This document shows, in pieces, positions 26,525 through 35,220 of a DNA stretch of 64,000 nucleotides. Below the pieces are notes generated by a model. That model was not told where the DNA came from. It made no database searches and saw only the letters and a program-made list of their open reading frames with translations. Source of the DNA: Streptosporangiaceae bacterium. GTDB lineage: Bacteria > Actinomycetota > Actinomycetes > Streptosporangiales > Streptosporangiaceae. A program made the position numbers and the translations under genes. Every line of letters begins with the position of its first letter. Position 1 is the first letter of the stretch. The stretch spans positions 36,758 through 100,757 of the forward strand of contig JAOPYK010000140.1 in the NCBI GenBank assembly GCA_025964695.1, in the 5' to 3' direction.

Positions 26525-27856
26525 GTGACCAGGGATTTCCCTGCTGACTTCCGATGGGGCGTCGCCACCGCCGCGTACCAGATCGAGGGGGCCACCACCG
26601 AGGACGGCCGTGGCGTCTCCACGTGGGACACGTTCAGCCACGAGCCCGGCCGGACCCGTGACGGCCACACCGGCGACGTCGCTTGTGATCATTACCATCG
26701 CTGGCCGGAGGACCTCGACCTCATGGCCGGTCTGGGCATCGACGCGTACCGGTTCTCCGTGGCCTGGCCCCGGATCCAGCCGGCGGGCCGGGGAGCGACC
26801 AATCCCAGGGGTCTCGACTTCTACGAACGGCTCGTGGACGGGTTGCTGGAACGCGGCATCGCCCCGACGCCCACGCTCTACCACTGGGACCTGCCGCAGC
26901 CGCTCGAGGACGAGGGCGGCTGGATGAACCGCGACACCGCCTACCGGTTCGCCGAATACTCCTCGGTCGTCGCGGAGCGGCTGGCCGACCGGGTCGACAT
27001 GTGGATCACGCTGAACGAGCCGGTCGTCGTGATGGCCTACGGCTACGCGTTCGGCGTCTACGCCCCCGGCCGGGCGCTCATGCTCGACGCGCTGCCCACC
27101 GCCCACCACCAACTCCTCGCGCACGGGCTGGCGGTGGACGTCCTGCGCGGCCGCGGCGCACAGAAGATCGCGATCAGCAACCACTACATCCCGGCCTGGC
27201 CGGCGACCGCCTCGCCCGAGGACCGGCTCGCTGCGGATGCCTTCGACACCCTGATCAACCGGCTCTTCACCGACCCGATCCTGCTGGGCCGTTACCCGGA
27301 CCTGGCGGCGCTAGGTTCTCCGGACCTGTCTCATGTCCAGGACGGCGACCTGAAACTCATCTCCGCGCCCATCGACGCGCTCGGCGTGAACTACTACCAG
27401 CCCAACCGGCTTTCCCATGTCGCGGACTCACCGCTGCCCTTCGACATCCTCCCGGTCGAGGGCTTCCCGGCGACCGGGATGGGCTGGCCGATCGTCCCGG
27501 ACGGGCTCCGGTCGCTGCTGGTCACGCTGCGGGATTCGTACGGGCCGGCGCTGCCGCCGATCTACATCACCGAGAACGGCTGCTCCTTCGACGACGCGGT
27601 CGGGCCGGACGGCGCGGTCGACGACCGGCAGCGGATCGCCTTTCTGGACTCGCATCTTTCCGCAGTACGGGCCGCCATGGCCGAGGGGGTGGACGTGCGG
27701 GGCTATTTCGTCTGGTCGCTGCTCGACAACTTCGAGTGGGCCGAGGGCTACCATCCCCGGTTCGGCCTGATCCACGTCGACTACGAGAGCCAGAAACGCA
27801 CCCCCAAGGCGTCGTACGCCTGGTATCGCGACCGCATCACCGGCGACCCGCGCTAG
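26525..27856 (+). CDS. family GH1 beta-glucosidase
   Basis: A 443-residue cytoplasmic GH1 enzyme that hydrolyses beta-glucosides such as cellobiose. The substrate-entry motif DFRWGVATAAYQIEGA is at the N-terminus. The acid/base Glu165 lies in TLNEPV, the nucleophile Glu350 in YITENGCSF, and the C-terminal aglycone motif is WSLLDNFEWAEGY with RFGLIHVDY. Length is normal and there is no signal peptide. The GTG at 26525 is preferred; another GTG at 26498 is open. A hairpin terminator follows the stop. The divergent TetR gene may regulate it; sugar uptake genes are not adjacent. Confidence 0.93.
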   Translation: MTRDFPADFRWGVATAAYQIEGATTEDGRGVSTWDTFSHEPGRTRDGHTGDVACDHYHRWPEDLDLMAGLGIDAYRFSVAWPRIQPAGRGATNPRGLDFYERLVDGLLERGIAPTPTLYHWDLPQPLEDEGGWMNRDTAYRFAEYSSVVAERLADRVDMWITLNEPVVVMAYGYAFGVYAPGRALMLDALPTAHHQLLAHGLAVDVLRGRGAQKIAISNHYIPAWPATASPEDRLAADAFDTLINRLFTDPILLGRYPDLAALGSPDLSHVQDGDLKLISAPIDALGVNYYQPNRLSHVADSPLPFDILPVEGFPATGMGWPIVPDGLRSLLVTLRDSYGPALPPIYITENGCSFDDAVGPDGAVDDRQRIAFLDSHLSAVRAAMAEGVDVRGYFVWSLLDNFEWAEGYHPRFGLIHVDYESQKRTPKASYAWYRDRITGDPR

Positions 27857-27903
27857 CCTCCTTCGGCTGGGTCAACAGAGTTGGGTCAACAGAGCTGGGT
27901 CGA

Positions 27904-27928
27904 CTACTCAGGGGCGTCTGAGTAGTTT
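27904..27928 (+). terminator. hairpin terminator after the beta-glucosidase gene
   Basis: Perfect 8-bp arms CTACTCAG (27904-27911) and CTGAGTAG (27918-27925) enclose a 6-base loop and are followed by TTT. Just before it, a 16-bp motif around GGGTCAACAGAG is repeated in tandem. The hairpin lies 48 bp past the stop codon. Confidence 0.75.
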
Positions 27929-27955
27929 CGCGCTGTCCGGGCGCCGGTCCGGACT

Positions 27956-28462
27956 GTGAGACTCATCAGCATGATCGATCACGTCGGTGCATCGTCTTCG
28001 CTCGGGCGTCGGCTGATGGCACAGCTGTTGGCCGTACTGCTGTTGGCCGGGGTGACCGTCGCCGACTACCTCGTCTGGCTGGGCTGGGACCAGCACAAGG
28101 ATGTGGGGCCGGACGGTTCTGAGACGGGGCCGTACCAGGCATGGCAGGTGGTCGGTCTGGTGCTCGTCCTCGCTGTGGTGGGCATCGGCGCCGCCTGGCG
28201 TGGCTACGGTCTGGCCGTCATGTTCGGCGTCACGGGAGGGCTGACCGCAGCCGTCTGCGTCGACTGGTCAGACGATGAGAGCGGATTGTGGGTGGTGGGC
28301 GCCATCATGGTCTTCATCGGCACGTTCATCGTCACTACCACGGTGGCCGCCGTCGCGGAATTGATCAGGAGCCGATCGCGCCGCCGCCTGGGCCGAGGTG
28401 GCCGAGGGCGGAGCTCGGGGTCCGGCCAGGGGATGACCGGCGGTCCTGTTCAGGATTCATGA
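27956..28462 (+). CDS. four-helix membrane protein of unknown function
   Basis: A 168-residue protein with four hydrophobic helices (about residues 22-40, 62-82, 86-104 and 110-135). A positively charged Arg/Gly/Ser tail (RSRSRRRLGRGGRGRSS) should face the cytoplasm. No family motif is recognised. GTG 27956 is used; ATG 27971 is an alternative with a similar context. Its end overlaps the end of the convergent EphD-like gene by 6 bp. Confidence 0.6.
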   Translation: MRLISMIDHVGASSSLGRRLMAQLLAVLLLAGVTVADYLVWLGWDQHKDVGPDGSETGPYQAWQVVGLVLVLAVVGIGAAWRGYGLAVMFGVTGGLTAAVCVDWSDDESGLWVVGAIMVFIGTFIVTTTVAAVAELIRSRSRRRLGRGGRGRSSGSGQGMTGGPVQDS

Positions 28463-30199
28463 GGGAGGGTCCAGGCGGCGGGCGTTGAGGCGCCCGCCCA
28501 GCCGGCCGAGGGCGCGGCCGGTGGCGGGGGAGAACCGCGACAGCGCCCGGCCGACGTACGCCTCCGGCGACACCGGGACCACGGGCCGGCCGTGCAGCAC
28601 CGCGCGCATGATGGCCAGCGCCACCTTCTCCGGCGGGAAGCCGCGCTTCTCGAATGCCCGGGTCGCGAAGTCTCGCAGCTCGTCGGCCTGCGCCCGATCG
28701 ACCCCCAGGTAGTGGGCGTTCCTGGTGATCGGGGTTTTGATGGCCCCCGGGCAGATCGCGCTCACCCCGATGCCCGCGGGGGCCAGCTCGATCCCCAGGC
28801 ACTCACTGAGCTGCAGCACGCCCGCCTTGGTCGCGCTGTACGCGCCGAGCGACCCCGTCGGTGAGAACGCGGCCATCGAGGCGATGTTGACCAGATGGCC
28901 GCCCTCGCCGCGTTCGGCCATCTGGCGGCCGAACAATCGGCAGCCACGGTAGACGCCGTCCAGGTTGATGGACGTGATCCGGGCCCAGTCCTCCTCTGAG
29001 GTCTCGAGCAGCGGCCCGGCGATCGCGATCCCGGCGTTGTTCACCACCACGTCCGGCACGCCATGGGTGTCGCGGACCTCGTCCGCGAACCGTCGCATCG
29101 CTTCGGCATCGGCCACATCCACCTGGTGGACGTACGCCGTCCCGTGCGCCGGCCGCAGGCCCGCGATGCCGTCGGCGGTCCTCTTGGCCGCGTCTTCGTC
29201 GACATCGGCCACGACGACCCGCGCGCCGTTGGCGGCGAAGCCGTACGCCGTGGCCCGGCCGATGCCGCTGCCGGCTCCGGTGACGACGACGAGCTGGCCG
29301 TGGAAGGCGCCGAACTCCCGGGACTCGACCCCGCCCTCCGCGGCCGCGTCCACGAACTCGGTGATCCACTGGCTGAGCAGGCTCGGCCGGGTGCGTTGGA
29401 CCCAGTGGCCGGTGGCCACCCGGCGGACCCAGGCCCGGTCGGCGAGCCCGGCATGGGCGCTCGCCAGCTCCGTGCTGAGGTACGGGTCCCGGCTGCACAC
29501 CACGATCTGCACCGGCACCGAGACCCTCGGCGGCGCGGCGGTCCGGTCCGGTCCGAGCATGTTGGCACGGTAGAGGTTCAGCCCATTGAGCATGTCCCGC
29601 TCTAGGGTCCGCGCAGGATGGCCGTCCCTCGGCGTGATCCCCTGGCGGCGCAGCACGCTCGCGAACAGCGGGGCCAGCGCGCGCCGCACCGTCAGCTCAG
29701 GCAGTCTCGGCAGCTGGATCATGCCGATGTACGACGACATGGCGAACTGCCGGGCGGTAGCGGCCGGATTCTTTCGGGCCATACGGCGCAGCAGCGCGTT
29801 CGTGTTGCCGAGGCTGGCCCCTCCCGCCGAGGTGAACGAGGCGATCCGGCCAGCCAGCAGCGGCGAGTTCACCGCCGACCAGCCCTGGATCGCGCCCCAG
29901 TCATGCCCCACCAGGTGTACGGGAGCGTCCGGGCTGGTGGCGTCGATGACCGCGCGCAGATCTTCGAGCAGGAGGTCCATCCGGTAGTTCTCGACCCCCT
30001 CCGGCGCCGAGGAGGCGCCCGCGCCCCGGACGTCATAGGTCACCACGTGGAACCGCCCGGTCAGGCGTTCGGCGACCTCGTCCCAGACCCCGCCGGTGTC
30101 GGGGAATCCGTGCAGCAGCAGCACGGTGGGCCGGCCGGTGTCGCCACGCTCCCGTACCGCAAGCTCGATGTCGCCCGATCCGACCCGGTGCTCCCGCAT
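28457..30199 (-). CDS. EphD-like alpha/beta hydrolase - short-chain dehydrogenase fusion
   Basis: A 580-residue bifunctional protein. Residues 1-290 are an epoxide-hydrolase-type alpha/beta hydrolase: LLLHGFPDTGG gives the oxyanion hole, GHDWGA the Asp nucleophile, and a late GHW the catalytic His. Residues 300-580 are a classical SDR (VTGAGSGIGRATA, NNAG, YSATK). Mycobacterial EphD has the same order and length. It could hydrolyse an epoxide or ester and then oxidise the product. The ATG at 30199 follows GGAGGAG; a longer reading is low-complexity. The substrate is not known; it may be a lipid. Confidence 0.85.
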   Translation of the reverse strand: MREHRVGSGDIELAVRERGDTGRPTVLLLHGFPDTGGVWDEVAERLTGRFHVVTYDVRGAGASSAPEGVENYRMDLLLEDLRAVIDATSPDAPVHLVGHDWGAIQGWSAVNSPLLAGRIASFTSAGGASLGNTNALLRRMARKNPAATARQFAMSSYIGMIQLPRLPELTVRRALAPLFASVLRRQGITPRDGHPARTLERDMLNGLNLYRANMLGPDRTAAPPRVSVPVQIVVCSRDPYLSTELASAHAGLADRAWVRRVATGHWVQRTRPSLLSQWITEFVDAAAEGGVESREFGAFHGQLVVVTGAGSGIGRATAYGFAANGARVVVADVDEDAAKRTADGIAGLRPAHGTAYVHQVDVADAEAMRRFADEVRDTHGVPDVVVNNAGIAIAGPLLETSEEDWARITSINLDGVYRGCRLFGRQMAERGEGGHLVNIASMAAFSPTGSLGAYSATKAGVLQLSECLGIELAPAGIGVSAICPGAIKTPITRNAHYLGVDRAQADELRDFATRAFEKRGFPPEKVALAIMRAVLHGRPVVPVSPEAYVGRALSRFSPATGRALGRLGGRLNARRLDPPS

Positions 30200-30311
30200 C
30201 CCGCTCACTCCTCCGTACGCCGCTGTAGCGAAGGTACGCCGTCGGGCGCCGCTGTCCAGCGACCTGGCCGCGGGGTGTGCCCGTGGAGTGCCGGTCATGG
30301 AGTGGCGGTCG

Positions 30312-31415
30312 TCAAGGGGCGACGGTGAGGCCGGTGCAGCGGCGCAGGCCGTTCCAGGTCTTGACCGCCGATGTGGCGGCGGGACCGGAGAGCAACCGGG
30401 GGAGCCCACCGGAGATCCGGGCGGGCTTCCACTGGGACCGGGTGACCTGCCGGCCCTGCACGGTCAGCTGGAGCACTCCGGATTCGGCGGTCTTGCCGCT
30501 GGCCGAGGCGAAGTGGAAGTTGCCGAGGCCGTAGTCGACGTACTTGCCCTTGAGGTAACCGCCACCGAGCAGTACGTGGGCGTGCCCCCCGACGACGATG
30601 TCGGCGCCGGCATCGACGAGCTGCCGGGCGAGGTCCCGCTGGCGGGGCAGCGGGCAGGTGCTCAGTTCCTGGCCCCAGTGCAGGTAGACGATGACCGTGT
30701 CGGAGTCCTGCCGGGCGTCCCGGACCGCCTTGAGCATGCGGGGGATCACCTTGGCCGAGGCCAGGCCGCCCTGGGCGTCGGTGGCGGTCCAGGGCTGGAT
30801 GAGATTGTCGTCGAGCACCTGGGTCGCGCCGATGACGGCGAGCCGATTGCCCTTCACGGTCGTCCGGTACGCCTGGTAGGCCTCGTCGGCGTTCTTGCCG
30901 ATGCCGACCGTGGGGAACCGGGTTTTCTTGATGGCCGCCAGCGAGTCCTTCAGCCCGGGCTTCATGAAGTCCATGCCGTGGTTGTTGGCCATGGTGACCA
31001 CGTCGACCCCGGACGCCTTGAGCGCGGTGAACGCGGTCGCCGGGGCCCGGAAATGGAACTTCTTGGCCGGAGCGGGCACTCCACGCGTGGTGATCGCCGT
31101 CTCCAGGTTCACCATCGCGAAGTCGGCGGCCTTCAGCGTCTTGGCGATGGGGCCCATCGCGGTCGCCGGGTCGGCCGCGAGCATGGAGCGCAGCGACCCC
31201 TCGAAGTGGGTGTCCCCCGCGAACGCGATCGTGATCGGCTGCTTGCGGCCACTGGCGGCGGGCTTCTTCCCGCTCTTGCCGCTCTTGGCCCGCGGAGACG
31301 ACGATGCGCCCGACGTACCGGTATCGCCGTTCGCCGCCGCGTTGCCGCCGCTGCATGACGTGGTGATCAGAGCCGCACTGATCAGCGTGGACACCAGCGC
31401 GGTGTTCCGTCGCAC
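30312..31415 (-). CDS. CapA-family lipoprotein
   Basis: A 367-residue lipoprotein with a lipobox at TTSC (Cys21), a Gly/Ser/Lys linker and a CapA domain of the metallophosphoesterase fold. Motifs are TIAFAGDTHFEG, MVNLETAIT, TMANNHGMDFM, VVGGHAHVLLGG and YGLGNFHF. CapA was named for poly-gamma-glutamate synthesis in Bacillus, but many actinobacterial members have no capBC partners, as here. The role is probably in the cell surface. A decayed copy of the same domain lies directly upstream at 31493-31621. Confidence 0.87.
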   Translation of the reverse strand: MRRNTALVSTLISAALITTSCSGGNAAANGDTGTSGASSSPRAKSGKSGKKPAASGRKQPITIAFAGDTHFEGSLRSMLAADPATAMGPIAKTLKAADFAMVNLETAITTRGVPAPAKKFHFRAPATAFTALKASGVDVVTMANNHGMDFMKPGLKDSLAAIKKTRFPTVGIGKNADEAYQAYRTTVKGNRLAVIGATQVLDDNLIQPWTATDAQGGLASAKVIPRMLKAVRDARQDSDTVIVYLHWGQELSTCPLPRQRDLARQLVDAGADIVVGGHAHVLLGGGYLKGKYVDYGLGNFHFASASGKTAESGVLQLTVQGRQVTRSQWKPARISGGLPRLLSGPAATSAVKTWNGLRRCTGLTVAP

Positions 31416-31492
31416 CCTGCCTCCCAGATCCGAGTCGCCCTAGGATGCCACGTCAGCGGACGGACTCTCACCATTCGTCCCGATATGCACAC

Positions 31493-31621
31493 CTGATTTA
31501 TGGAGGCGTTGTAGAACACGAAGTTGGAACTGCTCGGCCGCCGGGTGCCCCCCGTGGTGATCGCGGTCTCCAGGTTGACCACGGCCAGATCGGCGGAGCT
31601 CGGTGCATGTGACAGGGAGTC
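31493..31621 (-). pseudogene. truncated CapA-domain remnant
   Basis: In the minus frame ending near 31493, the translated segment SADLAVVNLETAITTGG, followed by a short NFVFYNAS stretch, matches the CapA gene's AADFAMVNLETAITTRG and FHFRAPAT segments in order and spacing. The rest of a CapA domain is absent on both sides, and there is no start context or terminus. It seems to be the leftover of a second capA copy, oriented like the intact neighbour 78 bp away. Confidence 0.65.
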
Positions 31622-31696
31622 TTGTTGTCGTCGACGGGAATACCGGGCAGGATCTCGGCGAGAACACCCCGAACAAGGCTAAAGAGGGGATACGCC

Positions 31697-32890
31697 GTGG
31701 ACATCGGGCGCGACACCGGGCTGGACCTCGAGCGGATACGGTCGCAGACACCGGGTTGCAAGGACGTCGTCCACCTCAACAACGCCGGTTCCGCGCTGCC
31801 GCCCCAACCCGTCCTGGACACGGTGCTCCGGCATCTCGAGCTCGAGGCCCGGGTCGGCGGTTACGAGGCCGCCGATGCCGCCGCGGACCGGCTCGCGAGG
31901 TCGTACGACGTGCTCGCGCGGCTGATCGGCGCCCAGCCGGACGAGATCGCCTACGTCGAGAACGCCACCCGGGCCTGGGACATGGCGTTCTACGCCATCC
32001 CGTTCGCCAAGGGCGACCGGATCCTCACCACGACCAGCGAGTACGCGAGCAACGCGCTCGGCTTCCTGCAGGCGGCGGCCCGGCACGGAGCCGTCGTCGA
32101 GGTCGTCCCGGACGACGAGCACGGTCAGATCTCGCTGGAGGGGCTGGCCTCGATGCTGGACCGGGGCGGGGTTCGGCTGGTCGCGATCAACCACATCCCC
32201 ACCCACGACGGCCTCATCAACCCGGTCGCAGAGGTCGGTAAGCTCGCGAAGGCCGCCGGCGCCCTGTACCTGGTCGACGCCTGCCAGTCCATCGGCCAGC
32301 TCATCATCGATGTGAACGAGATCGGCTGCGACATGCTCTCCGCCACCGGCCGCAAGTTCCTGCGCGGCCCGCGCGGCACCGGCTTCCTGTACGTGCGGCG
32401 TGACGTGCTGGATCTGCTGGATCCCCCCTTCGTCGATCTGCGATCGGCGGACTGGACGGGCCCCGCCTCGTATGAGCTGCGGCCCGACGCACGGCGATTC
32501 GAGACCTGGGAACGGTTCGTGGCCGGGCAACTCGGCCAGGCCGCCGCGGCCGCGTACGCACTGGAACTCGGCTTGGAGGCGATCCAGGAGCGGGCGCTCC
32601 TGCTGGGCGACGGCCTGCGCGGGGCCCTCCGGGAACTGCCGGGGGTGATGGTGCACGACCGGGGCCTGCGCAAGAGCGGGATCGTGACGTTCAGCCACGA
32701 GCGCCTGGAGGCCGAGGAGATCGTGGGGCGGCTGGCGGAGGAGCGGATCAACGTCCGGGTGGCGGAGCAGACCTACCGATATGACGCGGGCATCCGGCCG
32801 CGGCACCGGGTTCGCGCCTCGGCGCACTACTACAACACCGAGGGGGAGCTCGACGAAACGCTCCGCGCCCTCACTGGGATCTTCCCCTAA
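31697..32890 (+). CDS. class V aminotransferase / cysteine-desulfurase-like enzyme
   Basis: A 397-residue PLP enzyme of the class V aminotransferase (NifS/CsdA-like) family. HLNNAGSALPP opens the fold, YLVDACQSIGQ holds the PLP-contacting Asp and Gln, and the Schiff-base Lys is in SATGRKFLRGPRGTGF. The C-terminus (RPRHRVRASAHYYNTEGELD) matches proteins of the isopenicillin-N epimerase/desulfurase group. No sulfur-carrier or Fe-S gene is adjacent, so the substrate is uncertain. The GTG at 31697 follows AGAGGGGA; an earlier start would overlap the CapA remnant. Confidence 0.86.
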   Translation: MDIGRDTGLDLERIRSQTPGCKDVVHLNNAGSALPPQPVLDTVLRHLELEARVGGYEAADAAADRLARSYDVLARLIGAQPDEIAYVENATRAWDMAFYAIPFAKGDRILTTTSEYASNALGFLQAAARHGAVVEVVPDDEHGQISLEGLASMLDRGGVRLVAINHIPTHDGLINPVAEVGKLAKAAGALYLVDACQSIGQLIIDVNEIGCDMLSATGRKFLRGPRGTGFLYVRRDVLDLLDPPFVDLRSADWTGPASYELRPDARRFETWERFVAGQLGQAAAAAYALELGLEAIQERALLLGDGLRGALRELPGVMVHDRGLRKSGIVTFSHERLEAEEIVGRLAEERINVRVAEQTYRYDAGIRPRHRVRASAHYYNTEGELDETLRALTGIFP

Positions 32891-32957
32891 ACTCCCCTGG
32901 ATCCCGCATTGCCACGGCGGGAGACCCCCCAACGTCATAGATGAACAGGTGAGTCCG

Positions 32958-33557
32958 GTGGACTTCGAAACGCTCCAGACGCAGCAGCGGCTCCTGGTCC
33001 GGCAGCGCGTCCGGATGATGGTCAACCAGTACGAAGTGCACACCGAGGGGCCCGGCGGCTCCGAGGGCGAGATGGTCGCCTTCGCCCAGCAGAAGCGGAT
33101 GGCCTTCAAAGAGCAGGTGACCCTCTACACCGACACGAGCAAGAAGTTCGTCTTCGGCGGCTTCAAGGCCCGCCGGCGCATCGACCTGGCTGCGACCTAC
33201 GACGTGACCGACCACAACGGTGAGCCGATCGGCAACTTCCGCAAGGACTTCAAGCGCTCGCTGCTCAGCTCCACCTGGCACCTGGAGCAGCCGAACCTCG
33301 GGGTGACCACCGGCACCGAGCGCAGCCAGGCCGTCGCTATTTTGCGCCGAGTATGGGATTTCATCCCCTATGTAGAAATTTTGCCGTTCGCCTGGCCGTA
33401 CCACTTCGACTTCTCCGCCGGAGACCAGGTGGTCTTCTCGGTGGAGAAGAAGTTCGGCATCAGAGACCGGTACGTGATCGACATCAAGGACCAGCGGCTG
33501 GACCGGCGCCTGGTCATCGCGCAGGCGGTCGCACTGGACGCGCTGCAGCACCGCTGA
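32958..33557 (+). CDS. LURP-one-related (tubby-like) protein
   Basis: A 199-residue protein of the LURP-one/DUF567 family, a beta-barrel fold related to tubby and scramblase C-terminal domains. Landmarks: MMVNQYEVHTE near the start, TLYTDTSKKFVFGGFKARRRIDLAATYDV as alternating strands, and GIRDRYVIDIKDQRLDRR at the end. Tubby-like domains often bind lipids; bacterial roles are unproven. The GTG at 32958 is preceded by AGGTGAG at good spacing; the GTG at 32949 is an alternative. There is no signal peptide. Confidence 0.8.
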   Translation: MDFETLQTQQRLLVRQRVRMMVNQYEVHTEGPGGSEGEMVAFAQQKRMAFKEQVTLYTDTSKKFVFGGFKARRRIDLAATYDVTDHNGEPIGNFRKDFKRSLLSSTWHLEQPNLGVTTGTERSQAVAILRRVWDFIPYVEILPFAWPYHFDFSAGDQVVFSVEKKFGIRDRYVIDIKDQRLDRRLVIAQAVALDALQHR

Positions 33558-33561
33558 CCGG

Positions 33562-33590
33562 CCGGTCCTCATCCGGTCCTCATCCGGTCG
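33562..33590. repeat. 11-bp tandem repeat
   Basis: The unit CCGGTCCTCAT occurs twice in tandem with a partial third copy, immediately after the LURP-one gene. No function is evident. Confidence 0.6.
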
Positions 33591-33733
33591 CCAACGGTAG
33601 TCGGCGGCTCACGCGGATGGGCGGCCTGCTGCAATTCACCGGTAATCCTCAGCTCCAAGTGCGAATATGGCCATTAAGGGGAGATGGTTATAGGGCGGTC
33701 AATCCGCCGTCGTGCAATCTTCGAGGATCCGTG

Positions 33734-34696
33734 ATGAGCAGCAGCGATCAGCCGGCCCGGCCTTGTAGCGGCACCGCCGCCGGGGTGCCGTACGTCGCGT
33801 TGCCGCCGACCGCGATCGATGTCGAACCGGACGGCCCGACCCGGCTGATCGTCGCCTGGCACGGCTTCGAGCCGCCCCGCTCGGAGGGCTCGTTCGCGGC
33901 CGCCGTCCCGATGACCGGGGTACCGGCCTGGCGGGTCTACCTGGGGCTGCCCATGTTCGGCAACCGGCTGCCCGCGGGTGGCATCGGGGAGGTACGCGCT
34001 CGCGCCCAGCACGACTACCTGGTGGATCTGTACGGCCCGGTGGCCCAGCAGGCCGCGGCCGAGCTGCCCGCCGCCGTGACGGAGATCCGGGACGACCTGG
34101 GCCTGGCGAACATCCCCATCGGGCTGGTCGGCTTCTCGGCCGGAGGCGGGGCGGCGTTGCTCGCCCTCGCCGAGGGGAACATCGAGGTGGCCGCGGCCGC
34201 GCTCATCGCTCCGATCGCGGCGCCCGCCCTCGTGCTGGCCGCGATGGAGCGGCGCAGCGGAGGCACCTACACCTGGACGGACGAGTCACGGGCCCTCGCA
34301 GCCCGGCTGGACTTCACGAGCCGGGCCAGGGAGGTCGTCGCCCGGGACCCGGCGCTGATGCTCTTCGCGGGCGGCAACGACGACCTGGTCACCGAGTCCG
34401 ATCTCGCCGGGCTGCGCGACCTGCTGACTGCGGCGGGAGGCACCCGCGTCGAGGCCCTCACGTTCAGCATGGCTCATGCGCTGGCCGCCGAACCCGGGCT
34501 GGCCGCGGAGCCGCCGATCGCCGAGGCCGTCAGCGTCGACGCCGCCCTCACCGGCTGGTTCCGGGACCGGTTCGGGGTGAAGCCGCATGAGACGCCGCCG
34601 ACGGTGCCGTTCAGCCAGACCCCGGCGTACGACCCCCGGCCCAGATTGCGGGCCGGAAGCTGGACCACCGCCGCCCCCACGCTGAGTTCGCGCTGA
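33734..34696 (+). CDS. alpha/beta-hydrolase-fold protein
   Basis: A 320-residue protein with alpha/beta hydrolase features: LIVAWHGFEPPRSE for the oxyanion-hole strand, GLVGFSAGGGAALLA as the nucleophile elbow (GFSAG), and LMLFAGGNDDLV near the acid residue. The catalytic His may be in SMAHALA. Resembles esterase/lipase-like actinobacterial proteins without a defined substrate. GAGGA precedes the ATG at 33734. No signal peptide is seen. Confidence 0.78.
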   Translation: MSSSDQPARPCSGTAAGVPYVALPPTAIDVEPDGPTRLIVAWHGFEPPRSEGSFAAAVPMTGVPAWRVYLGLPMFGNRLPAGGIGEVRARAQHDYLVDLYGPVAQQAAAELPAAVTEIRDDLGLANIPIGLVGFSAGGGAALLALAEGNIEVAAAALIAPIAAPALVLAAMERRSGGTYTWTDESRALAARLDFTSRAREVVARDPALMLFAGGNDDLVTESDLAGLRDLLTAAGGTRVEALTFSMAHALAAEPGLAAEPPIAEAVSVDAALTGWFRDRFGVKPHETPPTVPFSQTPAYDPRPRLRAGSWTTAAPTLSSR

Positions 34697-34702
34697 CGGG
34701 CG

Positions 34703-34774
34703 TCAGAGCCAGCCCTGTGCCTCGGCGTACCGTACCGCCTCGATCCGGTTGCGGGCCCCGACTTTCTGGATGCA
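34703..34774 (-). pseudogene. C-terminal remnant of a LuxR-type regulator
   Basis: The minus-strand frame ending in TGA at 34703 reads CIQKVGARNRIEAVRYAEAQ, then GWL. This is the last part of a LuxR helix-turn-helix (compare the usual LxKLGARNRTEAV). No receiver domain or upstream half of the HTH precedes it. Instead the DNA joins directly to an ABC-ATPase fragment in another frame. I take it as a deletion remnant. Confidence 0.6.
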
Positions 34775-34796
34775 GCGCCTGGAGCGTGACGTCGGC

Positions 34797-34931
34797 GTCG
34801 AGCGTCCGCAGGAGGGCGGTGCCGCCGTGGATCTCGACGGCCTGGCCGGCGCCGATGGTGAGATCGAGAGCGTTGATCTCCTGTACGGCACCGTAGCTCT
34901 TGGAGACCTGGGTGAGGGTGATCGCGTTCAT
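34797..34931 (-). pseudogene. N-terminal remnant of an ABC transporter ATPase
   Basis: Starting at the ATG at 34931, the frame reads MNAITLTQVSKSYGAVQEIN, then ALDLTIGAGQAVEIHG, a normal ABC-ATPase N-terminus. It skips the Walker A glycines and Lys, and resumes as TALLRTL before losing similarity. The next 75 bp belong to the LuxR remnant. The cassette has therefore lost its nucleotide-binding loop and most of its length. Confidence 0.6.
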
Positions 34932-35066
34932 GTCCCTAACGGTAGAAATCCCAGGTCAGCCGGTTAGTGCGTGGTGTCGTGGGCTGGGCATGACGGATGT
35001 CATGGGCGATCTGCCGCATTGGTCATCAGCCTTGCGTACGGTCGTCGTACGCCAAAGCGGCCAGCT

Positions 35067-35094
35067 GGTCACAAGAATGTGACCCTATGGTCAC
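35067..35094 (+). promoter_or_regulatory. operator-like triple half-site before the ferritin-like gene
   Basis: GGTCAC (35067), GTGACC (35079) and GGTCAC (35089) form one perfect inverted repeat with a 6-bp spacer and a further direct copy 4 bp on. The cluster lies about 127 bp before the start at 35221. A second palindrome, CATGAC-4-GTCATG, is at 34989-35004. No dedicated regulator is adjacent. Confidence 0.5.
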
Positions 35095-35220
35095 AGTGCG
35101 AGGTGGTCGGCGTATGGGTATGGCTCTGACTGTCTTTACGTGCTACCAAGAGATGTAAAGCCGGTTGGTGGTGCCAACCCGCCCCCGCAAGGCGACCGCC
35201 GGTCCAAGGGAGGATCCCCC

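Noticed and set aside
34611..34931. A complete 106-residue gene
   Set aside because: It changes family part way (ABC N-terminus, then frame-shifted LuxR end) and runs into the antisense of the hydrolase gene, so I call it debris.
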